Source: Paenisporosarcina sp. OV554
Lineage (GTDB): Bacteria > Bacillota > Bacilli > Bacillales_A > Planococcaceae
DNA length: 38,924 bases
Direction: 5' to 3'
Assembly: GCF_003058165.1 (NCBI RefSeq)
Contig: NZ_QBUC01000030.1
Coordinates: forward strand, 1 to 38,924
Of this stretch, positions 31,254-38,924 are shown in pieces. The position numbers and the translations under genes were made by a program. The notes beneath the pieces are model-generated. The model searched no databases. It was not told where the DNA came from and saw only the letters and a list, made by a program, of their open reading frames with translations. Within the stretch, counting starts at the first letter, position 1, and every line of letters begins with the position of its first letter.

Positions 31254-31375
31254 AACTTACCTATCCCATAAGATAAAGAAAAACATCGACATACTTTCCC
31301 AAGCATTTAGGAAAGATATGATGTATCCGACAAAGTAGCCAATCCCTCTAAGACCATCGTTGTATGCAGCATGCT

Positions 31376-31425
31376 CAGTGAGTTGACATAACAACCGGAT
31401 CAGGAAGTGAAGGCAAACTAGAAAA
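31376..31425 (-). repeat. Dispersed repeat family A, inverted copy
   Basis: On the minus strand CACTTCCTGATCCGGTTG then TTATGTCAACTCA and GCATGCTGCATAC. Further left-half traces (GGCTAACTGCCTTTTGTGGC) extend it to about 31490. Confidence 0.65.
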
Positions 31426-31516
31426 ACCGAAGGCGCGAAAACGCCAACGGTTTCATAAATAGGTGGATTGCCACAAAAGGCAGTTAGCCGGATAAGACGA
31501 TAAGTGAGGTTGCTTC

Positions 31517-32833
31517 CTAATTTTTCAATTCTCTATTTGGTTGCGTATCAATACTTCTCAGTAAACGGAAGATTTCGAGAAGCAGAATATTTAGACCTAG
31601 CCAGCCCCCGCCGAATACATAGCCTGCCGCCACATCACTCGGATTTTGAACTTCAAAAAACAAACGGCTGATCGCAATGAAAATTAAAATAAGTACTGCA
31701 ACCATAGGGATAAAGGTATGAATCCATACCTTTCCGGTGTGACGAACAAAAATAAATATGGCAAACCCATAAATTACAAAAGCCATTAACGACTGCTCAC
31801 TTGGAAAAGAATATGATAGCTGTTCCATAAGCGAACTTTTGATAGGTGAGAGATTATGAAAAATCCGTCTCAGACTCTCTTCATACAGTTCTCCGCCGCC
31901 AATAATAACCATAAGGGATAACAATTCAATCATTTTATCCCTACCTTTCCATAAAATCCACAATAGTGTGAGGAAAATGAGCATAAGAAGGACATTTCTA
32001 GATCCCATTAAGGAAAATACATGCATGGTTACAGTCCAGTCTTGGTCAAAAATTAACGAAATCAATAAACCGACAATCTCGTTAAAGTCGCGAAATTCGT
32101 TGCCGAGAAAGTCTTGAATCATACCAATCATGAGAATAATAAAACCTAGTGTAACCACACCTGTAAACGAGATGAAAAGTCCAACCCGTTTCCGAGTATG
32201 GAGTAAATTCATTATCCAATTTAATTTATTAATCGCTACATTTTTGAGATACTCTTTGTGCTTTTTGTAAACATAGATACCTACTAAAATAACGGCAGCC
32301 AAAATGCTTCCTATGATGAGGTATTTCTTAACTGAAGTGTGAAACTGCTCCCACTGAGGCCCCAATATCTTTCCAAGGGTAATAAATACCGTGACCCAGA
32401 GGAATGCTCCACTATACGCATACAGTGCATACGTACGAAACGGAAGCCGGGTAATTCCCGAAAAATACCCTGTAATGTGTCTGACACCAGGAATGAAATA
32501 GGCAATAACCAACAACCTATTCCCGTACGTATTAAACCATTTGGACGTTTTTTCAATTCGTTCCGGACCCATATGAAATCGATGCCCGTATTTATCGAAA
32601 AAAGGAGTTCCTAACTTATAGCCTATCCAATAAGCAATTGTCATTCCAACAGAACTTCCGACGCCAGCAATTAAAATGCTTATCGTCCAGTTTAAATGTC
32701 CCTGAAAAACAAGAAACCCGGTGTAGCTCATGAGGACTTCACCGGGCAATGGAAACGCAAGAAGTTCTAGCATGAGTGCAAAAAATAATACCAGATATCC
32801 GAACTGATCTATATAAGGTGTGATATATTCTAC
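31517..32833 (-). CDS. DedA-PAP2 fusion membrane protein with degenerate PAP2 site
   Basis: N-terminal DedA domain: the LELLAFPLPGE signature, then FIPGVRHITGYFSGITRLPF with the conserved Pro and Arg residues, and multiple spans to about residue 170 counted from the ATG at 32773. A C-terminal PAP2-like domain (about 200-410) keeps the layout, but the three catalytic motifs read LRRIFHNLSP, FPSEQ (family FPSGH) and SRLFFEVQNPSD (family SRxxxxxHxxxD), so both catalytic histidines are Gln. The first canonical start, ATG 32773, would delete part of the DedA N-terminus. The frame continues upstream through TPYIDQFGYLVLFFAL to a GTA at 32833, seven bases after a perfect GGAGG. DedA proteins flip lipids or undecaprenyl phosphate (family knowledge). 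Confidence 0.75.
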   Translation of the reverse strand, partial: VEYITPYIDQFGYLVLFFALMLELLAFPLPGEVLMSYTGFLVFQGHLNWTISILIAGVGSSVGMTIAYWIGYKLGTPFFDKYGHRFHMGPERIEKTSKWFNTYGNRLLVIAYFIPGVRHITGYFSGITRLPFRTYALYAYSGAFLWVTVFITLGKILGPQWEQFHTSVKKYLIIGSILAAVILVGIYVYKKHKEYLKNVAINKLNWIMNLLHTRKRVGLFISFTGVVTLGFIILMIGMIQDFLGNEFRDFNEIVGLLISLIFDQDWTVTMHVFSLMGSRNVLLMLIFLTLLWILWKGRDKMIELLSLMVIIGGGELYEESLRRIFHNLSPIKSSLMEQLSYSFPSEQSLMAFVIYGFAIFIFVRHTGKVWIHTFIPMVAVLILIFIAISRLFFEVQNPSDVAAGYVFGGGWLGLNILLLEIFRLLRSIDTQPNRELKN

Positions 32834-33017
32834 GGTTTGTCCTCCATTCCTTTATGTACGTGGATTGCCTTTAATCCTTTAGTATACTAAGCAATTGTTT
32901 TCTCAAAACATGTTTTTTGATTAAGTTCGAAAACACTTAAAGAATTAATCTAAAAAGAATAGATGAAACTTCTGTAAAGAGAGATTTATGTATCTAGCCA
33001 TTTCCTAACTGCAGATT

Positions 33018-33072
33018 GTATACCACATGCATCCGTAGTTGACATAACACCCCAATCGGGAAGTATTCAACA
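33018..33072 (-). repeat. Dispersed repeat family A, inverted copy
   Basis: On the minus strand TTGAATACTTCCCGATTGGG then GTGTTATGTCAACTACGG, followed by ATGCATGTGGTATACA. Confidence 0.7.
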
Positions 33073-33160
33073 CATGCACAATTCCTTTCCCCTTTTTTAG
33101 ACATTTCGGTTTAGATTTCCTTCTTCTAATATAGTTCTTAGATCCCTCTCAAAACCCCAT

Positions 33161-33189
33161 TTGTCAATAATATTGTATGACTATACAAT
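33161..33189 (+). promoter_or_regulatory. Candidate promoter of the S8 protease gene
   Basis: TTGTCA, 17-base spacer, TACAAT. It would start transcription near 33196, leaving a leader of about 225 bases before the protease ATG. Confidence 0.5.
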
Positions 33190-33282
33190 TCAACTAATCC
33201 TACCTATTTATTTACCTCATCTAGAGAACTTACTACCATTAGACAGAATCTTCTACAGAAATTGAACCAAACCTTTAAGGAG

Positions 33283-33393
33283 GTGAAGACAAGCTCTGAT
33301 TCTAGTAGTCTACTTTCAGCAATCTTTTTGGGACTGAATAACTTCTTATTTTTACCTCACCATGATTTTTCTCAGCTTAGCATTATCCGCTAA
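33283..33393 (+). CDS. Possible 36-residue leader peptide before the protease
   Basis: A GTG frame in the protease leader, overlapping AAGGAGGTGA. It reads VKTSSDSSSLLSAIFLGLNN then FLFLPHHDFSQLSIIR: one Lys, a hydrophobic centre and a polar end. The frame closes 26 bases before the protease start. It might be a regulatory leader or a secreted pro-peptide, but the ribosome site overlaps the start, which weakens the case. Confidence 0.25.
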   Translation: MKTSSDSSSLLSAIFLGLNNFLFLPHHDFSQLSIIR

Positions 33394-33419
33394 TTACCTT
33401 ATGGAATAGGAGAATGTAA

Positions 33420-36400
33420 ATGAAAAAGCTAACCATGAAGACGCTTCTAGTTGGATCGATTGCCGCTTCTATGCTATCAGGCTCCATTTCTCAAGTGAAC
33501 GCACTTGGAGCATCTAGGAATGGGACGGTATTGGATAAATCAACTGTTGCAATGAGTAATAATGGGACCGGTGATCACGTAATTACGCTCATTACTGGTG
33601 ATGTCGTAAAAGTTTCTACCCTTAAAAACGGGAAATATATCATCAATGTAGAGCCAGCTAATAAGGATGGGGATGGAGTCAGGGTCATGACCTTAGGTGA
33701 GGATACTTTCGTATTCCCGAACTCTACCATGCCTTACCTGGCAGCTGGAAAACTGGATCAGGACTTATTTAATATTACGAAATTGATTGAATATGGATAT
33801 GCTGACAAGAATCAGGCAGGGTTGCCGGTTATCGTCGAATACGAAGAGACAAAAGCTAGATCTTTCTCCAAAAACATTGCTCCAAAAGGATCGAAGAAGG
33901 TTCGGGAGTTGGAAAGTATTAATGGTGCCGCACTTACTACCGACAAAATGAAAGCGGAAACATTCTGGGAAGATGTCACAGTTCAAAGGGACAATAAAGA
34001 ACCTGAAAAATCTTCGCTCTTTAAATATGGAGTAGAAAAAATTTGGCTGGATGGCCGTGTAGAAGCAGCCCTTCATCAAAGTGTCCCTCAAATTGGAGCA
34101 CACACAGCATGGGAAGCAGGCTTTACAGGTGAAGGCGTCAAGGTTGCCGTGCTTGACTCCGGAATTGACCCTGGTCACCCGGACCTTGTCGATCAATTGG
34201 ACGAAGCGGTGAGCTTTGTACCTGGCGAAGAAGTGAATGACGGAAATGGTCACGGAACACACGTTGCCTCCACTGTGCTTGGAACAGGTGCAGCTGATGG
34301 GAAATCCAAAGGCGTTGCTCCTGATGCACGCTTACTGGTAGGGAAAGTATTGAGTGATCAAGGATTTGGACAAGATTCTTGGATTATTGATGGAATGGAA
34401 TGGGCATCTGAGAATGCAAAGATTGTCAATATGAGTCTTGGAACCAGCGAGCCAGGTGATGGCACAGACCCTATGTCTCAAGCTGTAAATAGACTTAGTG
34501 AAGAGAATGGAACACTATTTGTTATCGCTGCCGGTAATAATGGAGCAGAAGGCTCTATCGGCTCTCCTGGTGCTGCAGATTCCGCTTTAACTATCGGGGC
34601 TGTGGACAAATCGGATCGGCTTGCATGGTTCTCTTCAATGGGGCCTCGCTATGGCGATATGGGTCTAAAACCTGACTTATCTGCTCCTGGTGTAGGTATT
34701 GTTGCAGCCCGTTCCCAATTTACATCTGGCAGTGGATATTACTCTAGAAAAGATGGTACATCCATGGCTTCACCACATGTCGCAGGTGCAGCAGCTATCC
34801 TTGCCGAAAAACATCCAGAATGGGACGGAAAAGCTTTAAAAGAAGCATTAATGAACACAACAACGAAGCTTGAAGGTTACCAGCCTTACCAGGTGGGGAC
34901 AGGACGGGTTGATATAGCTGCAGCCTTGGAAACAAAGCTGAGAGCAACTAGCTCCGTATCATTCGGCTTCTTTAAATGGCCTCATGATCAAGTAGCCCCT
35001 GTTGAAAAAGTCGTTACCTATACAAATGATAGTGCCGACGACATCACAGTAGAGTTGGAAGCGACATTTACAAATGCAAAGGGTAAAGAAGCTCCATCTG
35101 GTATGTTAAACCTTTCTGAAAATACCATCACTGTTCCAGCCAATGGCACAGCGAACGTGAATGTAACACTTGATTCCACCCTTGGTGAAACAGGCTCCCG
35201 TTATCAAGGATTTTTAACAGCAAAAGCAAACGGAAAAGCCGTTGTACACACAACTATGGCGATGGTCAAGGAAGAGGAACGTTATACTCTCACACTAAAT
35301 GCAACTGACCGTGACGGCTCTGCTGGACTTGCATATGTGGCAATATCCAGCGAGAAAATGGAGCCGTGGGTTTATGCTGTCAATGGTTCATCAGAACTTC
35401 GCCTGCCGCCAGGCACCTATTCGGCCATGTCCCTAATGGATGTGGACGTGAACACAGACCACGCTGGTGTAGCCCTTGTAGGTGACCCGGAAGTGAAACT
35501 GAATGGACCAAAAACAGTGGAGCTCGATGCAAGAAAAGCAAAAGAAATATCTGTAGAGGTACCGAAGAAAACAGAGGCAACTTACCAACGTATGGAATAT
35601 CACCGAACAATTGGTGATATGCCCCTGACTAGTCTCTATTTGATGCCGGTTTGGATTGATAAGATGTACGCTGTTCCAACAAAAGAAGTCAAAACCGGAT
35701 ATTTTGAGCAGCTCACTCGCTGGCGTCTAAGAAAACCACTTCTGACCATTAACTTTAATGGAAAGGAACTGGATGATATTCCATTTGCCGGAAGTACGTT
35801 ATTGGATGGAAAGTATAACTTATCCACTGTCTATGCCGGAAAAGGCAGTTCAGCTGACTTCGATCGCCTAAAAGCAAAAGGTAAAGCCGTTGTGGTCGAT
35901 CGAAATGATCAAGTAACCCCTTCTCAACAAGCTACTGCTGCTGCTGCTGCCGGGGCAAAGCTGCTGATCATCGTCAACAATGAGGATAAAGAATTTAGTA
36001 AATATGCTGGTACTCCAGAGTACACAGACAACCCGATTGCCGTTGCTGGTATCAGCAAAAAAGAAGGCGACAAGCTCGTAAAAGCTGTACGTTCAGGAGA
36101 TGTAAAACTGCAAGTAAAAGGAACAATCGATTCTCCATATGTATATGATCTTATGGATGTCCATGAAGGTTCTATACCAAAGGATTTAACCTATGCACCG
36201 AAGAATAAAGACCTAGCGACAATCGACAGTCGCTACAATTCCCACATTGAAACAGCAGGTGGAGAATTCCGATACGACGTGCGTCCGCATACATTTGGGG
36301 CTGTAGGCTTCCTGCAAAAGATATCATTACCAAGAGCCCGAACTGAGTATGTTTCGGCAATAGAGGACACAGGCTGGTATCACGAGGCAACTGTCTTAGA

Positions 36401-37148
36401 TTCGAAATGGCAGATCCGTCAGCCATTGGCCACTTACACAAAAGGACAAAAATTAACAGAGAACTGGTTCTCTCCAGTTGTCCGTCCAAGCTTGGGTGAA
36501 GGTTACTGGGCTCCTGAGCGCCAAGGCAATCATCTAATGATCAATGTTCCTGCTTGGGCCGATGCAGGAACAGGAAACACAGGCGGTATTAACGATTATA
36601 ATATATCTGTAAAAAATCAGACATCTAAATTGTACAAGGGTGATACATTAGTGAGGGAAGGTAAAAGCCAAGCGCTCTATGCATCAGATGTCGCACCAAA
36701 AGAACGTACGCAATTCCGCTTTGTTACGGACGCAAAACGTGACGCAGATCGCTGGAATACGTCGGTCCGCACTCATACTGAATGGACCTTCTGGACGGAA
36801 GCATCAGAGGATTGGAGATACGATCTTCCATTCCTAACTCTGGATTACAAGGTGGACACCGATGTAAATGGGGATGCATTGGCAAACCGTCCTACTAACC
36901 TTGAGCTGTCTGTCGGTAAAGTGGAAGGTGCAGTAGGATACGGAAACGTGAAGGATGCCACTTTGGAAGTTTCATTCAATGAGGGCAAAGCGTGGAAAAA
37001 AGTGAAGCTTACAAAAGATGGCGACGCTTATGCCGCAACCATTGGAAATCCGATAAACGCAAAATCCGTTTCACTCAGAGCAAGCGCTTGGGATGATGAA
37101 GGAAACAAAATTACCCAAGAGATCATCAAGGCTTACGGATTAAGATAG
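33420..37148 (+). CDS. Secreted S8 (subtilisin-like) serine protease, 1242 residues
   Basis: Signal peptide of about 29 residues (MKKLTMKTLLVGSIAASMLS core). A prodomain runs to about 220. The S8 catalytic domain spans about 225-505 with Asp246 (VAVLDSGID), His278 (NGHGTHVAS), oxyanion Asn373 (AAGNNG) and Ser448 (GTSMASPHVAG). Beta-sandwich modules with TNDSADDITVELEATF come next. A PA-like domain at about 790-905 has KAVVVDRNDQVTPSQQ and AGAKLLIIVNNED. More beta-rich modules run to the end. It should degrade extracellular protein. No sortase or S-layer anchor is visible, so it is probably released. TAGGAG precedes the ATG. Convergent with an NprR-type regulator, a plausible controller. Confidence 0.93.
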   Translation: MKKLTMKTLLVGSIAASMLSGSISQVNALGASRNGTVLDKSTVAMSNNGTGDHVITLITGDVVKVSTLKNGKYIINVEPANKDGDGVRVMTLGEDTFVFPNSTMPYLAAGKLDQDLFNITKLIEYGYADKNQAGLPVIVEYEETKARSFSKNIAPKGSKKVRELESINGAALTTDKMKAETFWEDVTVQRDNKEPEKSSLFKYGVEKIWLDGRVEAALHQSVPQIGAHTAWEAGFTGEGVKVAVLDSGIDPGHPDLVDQLDEAVSFVPGEEVNDGNGHGTHVASTVLGTGAADGKSKGVAPDARLLVGKVLSDQGFGQDSWIIDGMEWASENAKIVNMSLGTSEPGDGTDPMSQAVNRLSEENGTLFVIAAGNNGAEGSIGSPGAADSALTIGAVDKSDRLAWFSSMGPRYGDMGLKPDLSAPGVGIVAARSQFTSGSGYYSRKDGTSMASPHVAGAAAILAEKHPEWDGKALKEALMNTTTKLEGYQPYQVGTGRVDIAAALETKLRATSSVSFGFFKWPHDQVAPVEKVVTYTNDSADDITVELEATFTNAKGKEAPSGMLNLSENTITVPANGTANVNVTLDSTLGETGSRYQGFLTAKANGKAVVHTTMAMVKEEERYTLTLNATDRDGSAGLAYVAISSEKMEPWVYAVNGSSELRLPPGTYSAMSLMDVDVNTDHAGVALVGDPEVKLNGPKTVELDARKAKEISVEVPKKTEATYQRMEYHRTIGDMPLTSLYLMPVWIDKMYAVPTKEVKTGYFEQLTRWRLRKPLLTINFNGKELDDIPFAGSTLLDGKYNLSTVYAGKGSSADFDRLKAKGKAVVVDRNDQVTPSQQATAAAAAGAKLLIIVNNEDKEFSKYAGTPEYTDNPIAVAGISKKEGDKLVKAVRSGDVKLQVKGTIDSPYVYDLMDVHEGSIPKDLTYAPKNKDLATIDSRYNSHIETAGGEFRYDVRPHTFGAVGFLQKISLPRARTEYVSAIEDTGWYHEATVLDSKWQIRQPLATYTKGQKLTENWFSPVVRPSLGEGYWAPERQGNHLMINVPAWADAGTGNTGGINDYNISVKNQTSKLYKGDTLVREGKSQALYASDVAPKERTQFRFVTDAKRDADRWNTSVRTHTEWTFWTEASEDWRYDLPFLTLDYKVDTDVNGDALANRPTNLELSVGKVEGAVGYGNVKDATLEVSFNEGKAWKKVKLTKDGDAYAATIGNPINAKSVSLRASAWDDEGNKITQEIIKAYGLR

Positions 37149-37158
37149 TTTTAGTGGA

Positions 37159-37192
37159 AGATGCCTGCTTTATATAGAGAAAGCAGGCGTCT
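37159..37192 (+). terminator. Terminator of the protease gene
   Basis: AAGATGCCTGCTT pairs with AAGCAGGCGTCTT (one G-T pair) with a nine-base loop, followed by a T-rich tail. Confidence 0.85.
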
Positions 37193-37426
37193 TTTCTTTT
37201 GGTTAGTTAGGTGTGGTGGATGTGAAAAATTGATTTGTTAGATGAATGATTGGGTTTGTTAGAATAGGGTATTTTGAGAACTCCATCCTAGCTCAGAAGG
37301 AAGCACATACATTCTTTTTACCCCCGAACAATGCAAAAAACATAAAAACAAAGCGTTTTTTCCTCTTTACAAGCCCATTTTCTGACCAAAACTTAAAGCT
37401 TCAGCCACAAAAACGTAACCTCTCCA

Positions 37427-38680
37427 TCAAACAAACTGATTATTTGTTCTGAACTTCTCCACAATTGCTCCAGCATAACGATTAGCATTGACCATATCAT
37501 TGTTGGACATGTAGTAGTCAAATAATTTTACCGCATAAAACTCTTTCGCCATTACATAGCCCATTTTGTCAAAGTGGGGAAATGCCTGGTTCTCCAGATA
37601 GTGATAATACTGGTCATCCTCACCTAGAATGGAGTGATAATGCATCGTAAAGAGATGATGAAAGGTGGCGGCCGAAAAATTCCTGCATAACACAAGTCCC
37701 TCTTCTACAAGCTTTAGAAGCTTTTCCTTTGGCGTCTTCCCTTCTTTCGTCAAAGCGTTTATGTACCCCTCCAGCGAGCCGACATACTTGGGCTTGGAGG
37801 AATTGCGTGCATCCATCGACTTTTTGTAATATTCAGCAGCCTGCTTGAAATAGCCGTGCCGCAAATTCAGATAGCCGAGGTTATGATGCAGCATCGCTTT
37901 TTGATGATTGAGCCCATAATCCCCTGTCATATCTATCAATCTATGATATTCACTGCTTAGAAAACGGTGATCCTTCGATTGCTCGAGCTGGATGAGCATC
38001 AGCATTTCAGCTTTAATGATACGGGAGAAGCTGCGAATTTTGGTGAAGAAGGCCAGTGCCTTATTCGCATTGAAAAAAGCTAGGGCGCGAGAATTAAGCG
38101 AACTATAGGCAACAGCCAAGTCGTAATAATATTCCTGATTGGAGTATTGCTCCAGACTGATTTGACCTAGAAAAGAGATGGCACTGACATAGTCATACTT
38201 CACGGTCAGATGGAAAATCCCCTTTATGTGCAACAACATATTTTCGTCATAATTAGATAAACCTGTCCAAACATCCATCTCCTCTATTAGAGCCTGCGCT
38301 GATGTAAACTCGCCAATAGACAAGTAGTATCTGGTGAGCACAAGGGTGTAGGATCGATAAAAATCCTGAATATATAAAAGGTTAATTCCATCAAGCTGCC
38401 TTTTTATACTATCCGCCTTTGTCTGCAGTTCCTTCACAATGGCATCATGCCACTCCTTTAATAAGGATTCCACCCTCCTGTAATTTAACACTTCCCTTTC
38501 CATATCAATTCCTAGTCTTTGAGATAATAATAGAATAGTTTCATCCGATACTTCTGTAAGCCCCCGTTCTATTTTACTGATATGAGTACTGGAGGAAATT
38601 CCTTCCCCTAGGTCCTTTTGCTTCATTTCTTGTTGTTCGCGATAGAATTTGATTATCTTTCCTTCCAGCATGATTCCCAT
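37427..38680 (-). CDS. RRNPP-type (NprR/PlcR-like) HTH-TPR regulator
   Basis: 417 residues (414 if the second ATG, 38671, is used). N-terminal XRE-type HTH at about 5-62: KIIKFYREQQEMKQKDLGEG then ISSSTHISKIERGLTEVSDE and LSQRLGID. The remainder is a helical array of TPR repeats, clearest in LHHNLGYLNLRHGYFKQAAE then YYKKSMDARN, and in YDLAVAYSSLNSRALAFFNA. Length and order match NprR/PlcR-type receptors that bind re-imported peptides and switch DNA binding. It converges on the secreted protease gene, like NprR next to nprA in the B. cereus group. AGGGGATGGG precedes the start. No obvious pro-peptide gene lies downstream. Confidence 0.88.
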   Translation of the reverse strand: MGIMLEGKIIKFYREQQEMKQKDLGEGISSSTHISKIERGLTEVSDETILLLSQRLGIDMEREVLNYRRVESLLKEWHDAIVKELQTKADSIKRQLDGINLLYIQDFYRSYTLVLTRYYLSIGEFTSAQALIEEMDVWTGLSNYDENMLLHIKGIFHLTVKYDYVSAISFLGQISLEQYSNQEYYYDLAVAYSSLNSRALAFFNANKALAFFTKIRSFSRIIKAEMLMLIQLEQSKDHRFLSSEYHRLIDMTGDYGLNHQKAMLHHNLGYLNLRHGYFKQAAEYYKKSMDARNSSKPKYVGSLEGYINALTKEGKTPKEKLLKLVEEGLVLCRNFSAATFHHLFTMHYHSILGEDDQYYHYLENQAFPHFDKMGYVMAKEFYAVKLFDYYMSNNDMVNANRYAGAIVEKFRTNNQFV

Positions 38681-38747
38681 CCCCTAAGCGTCCCTCCTTA
38701 AGCCATGACGGCATAGATAAAACCAAGATGAATATTATTTTGGACAT
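38574..38747 (-). CDS. Possible short leader or signal-peptide gene overlapping the regulator start
   Basis: ATG 38747 follows GAGGTG by six bases and begins a hydrophobic, signal-like segment (MSKIIFILVLSMPSWLKEG). The frame runs 57 codons and overlaps the regulator's first ~100 bases in another frame, where it probably has no independent meaning. It could be a truncated pheromone pro-peptide or a coupling leader. Known RRNPP pro-peptide genes usually lie downstream of the receptor, so this is tentative. Confidence 0.3.
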   Translation of the reverse strand: MSKIIFILVLSMPSWLKEGRLGDGNHAGRKDNQILSRTTRNEAKGPRGRNFLQYSYQ

Positions 38748-38776
38748 CTTATACACCTCAAAGTAAGTTTAAGTGT

Positions 38777-38805
38777 ATTATTCCCATTCTTATTAGTATT
38801 ATCAA
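38777..38805 (-). promoter_or_regulatory. Promoter of the RRNPP regulator unit
   Basis: Minus strand TTGATA, 17-base spacer, AATAAT. The start would be near 38770, only some 20 bases before the short leader frame. Confidence 0.5.
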
Positions 38806-38924
38806 ATTAATATTTCTTGTTCAACTAAACTCCCTCTATAAATATTGATGTATCAACGGTTTGCACCACTTCGTAATGTAGAAAAAATATTTTTTATATA
38901 ATTTATAAACATAGTCTTGAATTT

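Larger units (their letters stand above)
31188..31516. other. Spacer with terminator and inverted family-A copy
   Basis: Contains the DUF1232 terminator and an inverted family-A element around 31376-31480. No gene supported. Confidence 0.6.
32834..33419. other. Control region between DedA-PAP2 and protease genes
   Basis: Holds an inverted family-A right half (33018-33072), a sigma-A-like promoter (33161-33189) and a long leader for the protease with an internal ribosome site and short frame at 33283-33393. Confidence 0.55.

Noticed and set aside
34138-34329. Minus-strand frames inside the protease gene, also at 33765-34262, 35380-35827 and 36172-36489
   Set aside because: Shadows of a clearly coding gene with intact catalytic motifs.
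38810-38924. Overlap of the two window ends as proof of a circular molecule
   Set aside because: Both ends contain TTCAACTAA-type sequence, but this is the dispersed repeat motif, not a terminal overlap.

Overview
The window looks like plasmid or conjugative-element DNA from a low-GC, Gram-positive Bacillaceae host. The basis is strong AGGAGG-type ribosome binding sites, frequent TTG/GTG starts, and Bacillus-type families: YetF/DUF421, DUF2238, YrvL, an AbrB-like regulator, an RRNPP regulator and a subtilisin-like exoprotease. I cannot tell from one window whether this is a whole plasmid, part of one, or an integrated copy. Names above family level are not assigned.

Layout. (1) 0-15.5 kb is a loose accessory flank: isolated small genes (zinc ribbon, ferritin-like, DUF2238, YetF, ABM-type monooxygenase, a TIR/NDT-like Rossmann protein, an orphan MreC, many small membrane proteins, a YrvL-like fusion, a LysE exporter). 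They are separated by long non-coding stretches with hairpins, two families of dispersed repeats and clear gene wreckage (broken SUKH gene, broken AbrB copy, a decayed small membrane gene). (2) 15.9-24.8 kb is one minus-strand operon encoding most of a Gram-positive type IV secretion channel: VirB2-like pilin, VirB3-like protein with an apparent VirB4-N-like domain, VirB4 ATPase, two-domain cell-wall hydrolase, VirB8-like, small membrane protein, VirB6-like, lipoprotein, an EssB/YukC-like protein and a terminal AbrB-like regulator. No relaxase, coupling ATPase or recognisable oriT is in the window. (3) 24.8-30.7 kb is the replication and segregation block: a RepA_N initiator with internal direct repeats and a predicted antisense RNA over its leader, a divergent XRE regulator, an AEP-primase/PriCT protein, and a ParA plus ribbon-helix-helix operon. 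Clusters of 8-bp-phased CTACATGT-type repeats surround that operon and look like a centromere or iteron array. (4) 30.8-38.9 kb is a second accessory flank: DUF1232 protein, DedA-PAP2 fusion with an eroded PAP2 active site, a 1242-residue secreted S8 protease, and a convergent NprR/PlcR-type peptide-responsive regulator.

Working together: the RepA/antisense-RNA and Par modules would give copy control and stability, and the secretion operon would give transfer if the missing relaxase and coupling protein lie outside. The dispersed repeats lie only in the two flanks and are absent from about 15.9-30.8 kb. This suggests that the backbone and the flanks have different histories.

The least ordinary signals are the octad-phased arrays around parAB, the EssB-like protein inside a type IV operon, the DedA-PAP2 protein that has lost both PAP2 histidines and apparently its start codon, and the dispersed repeat whose left half sits as a terminator behind plus-strand genes.
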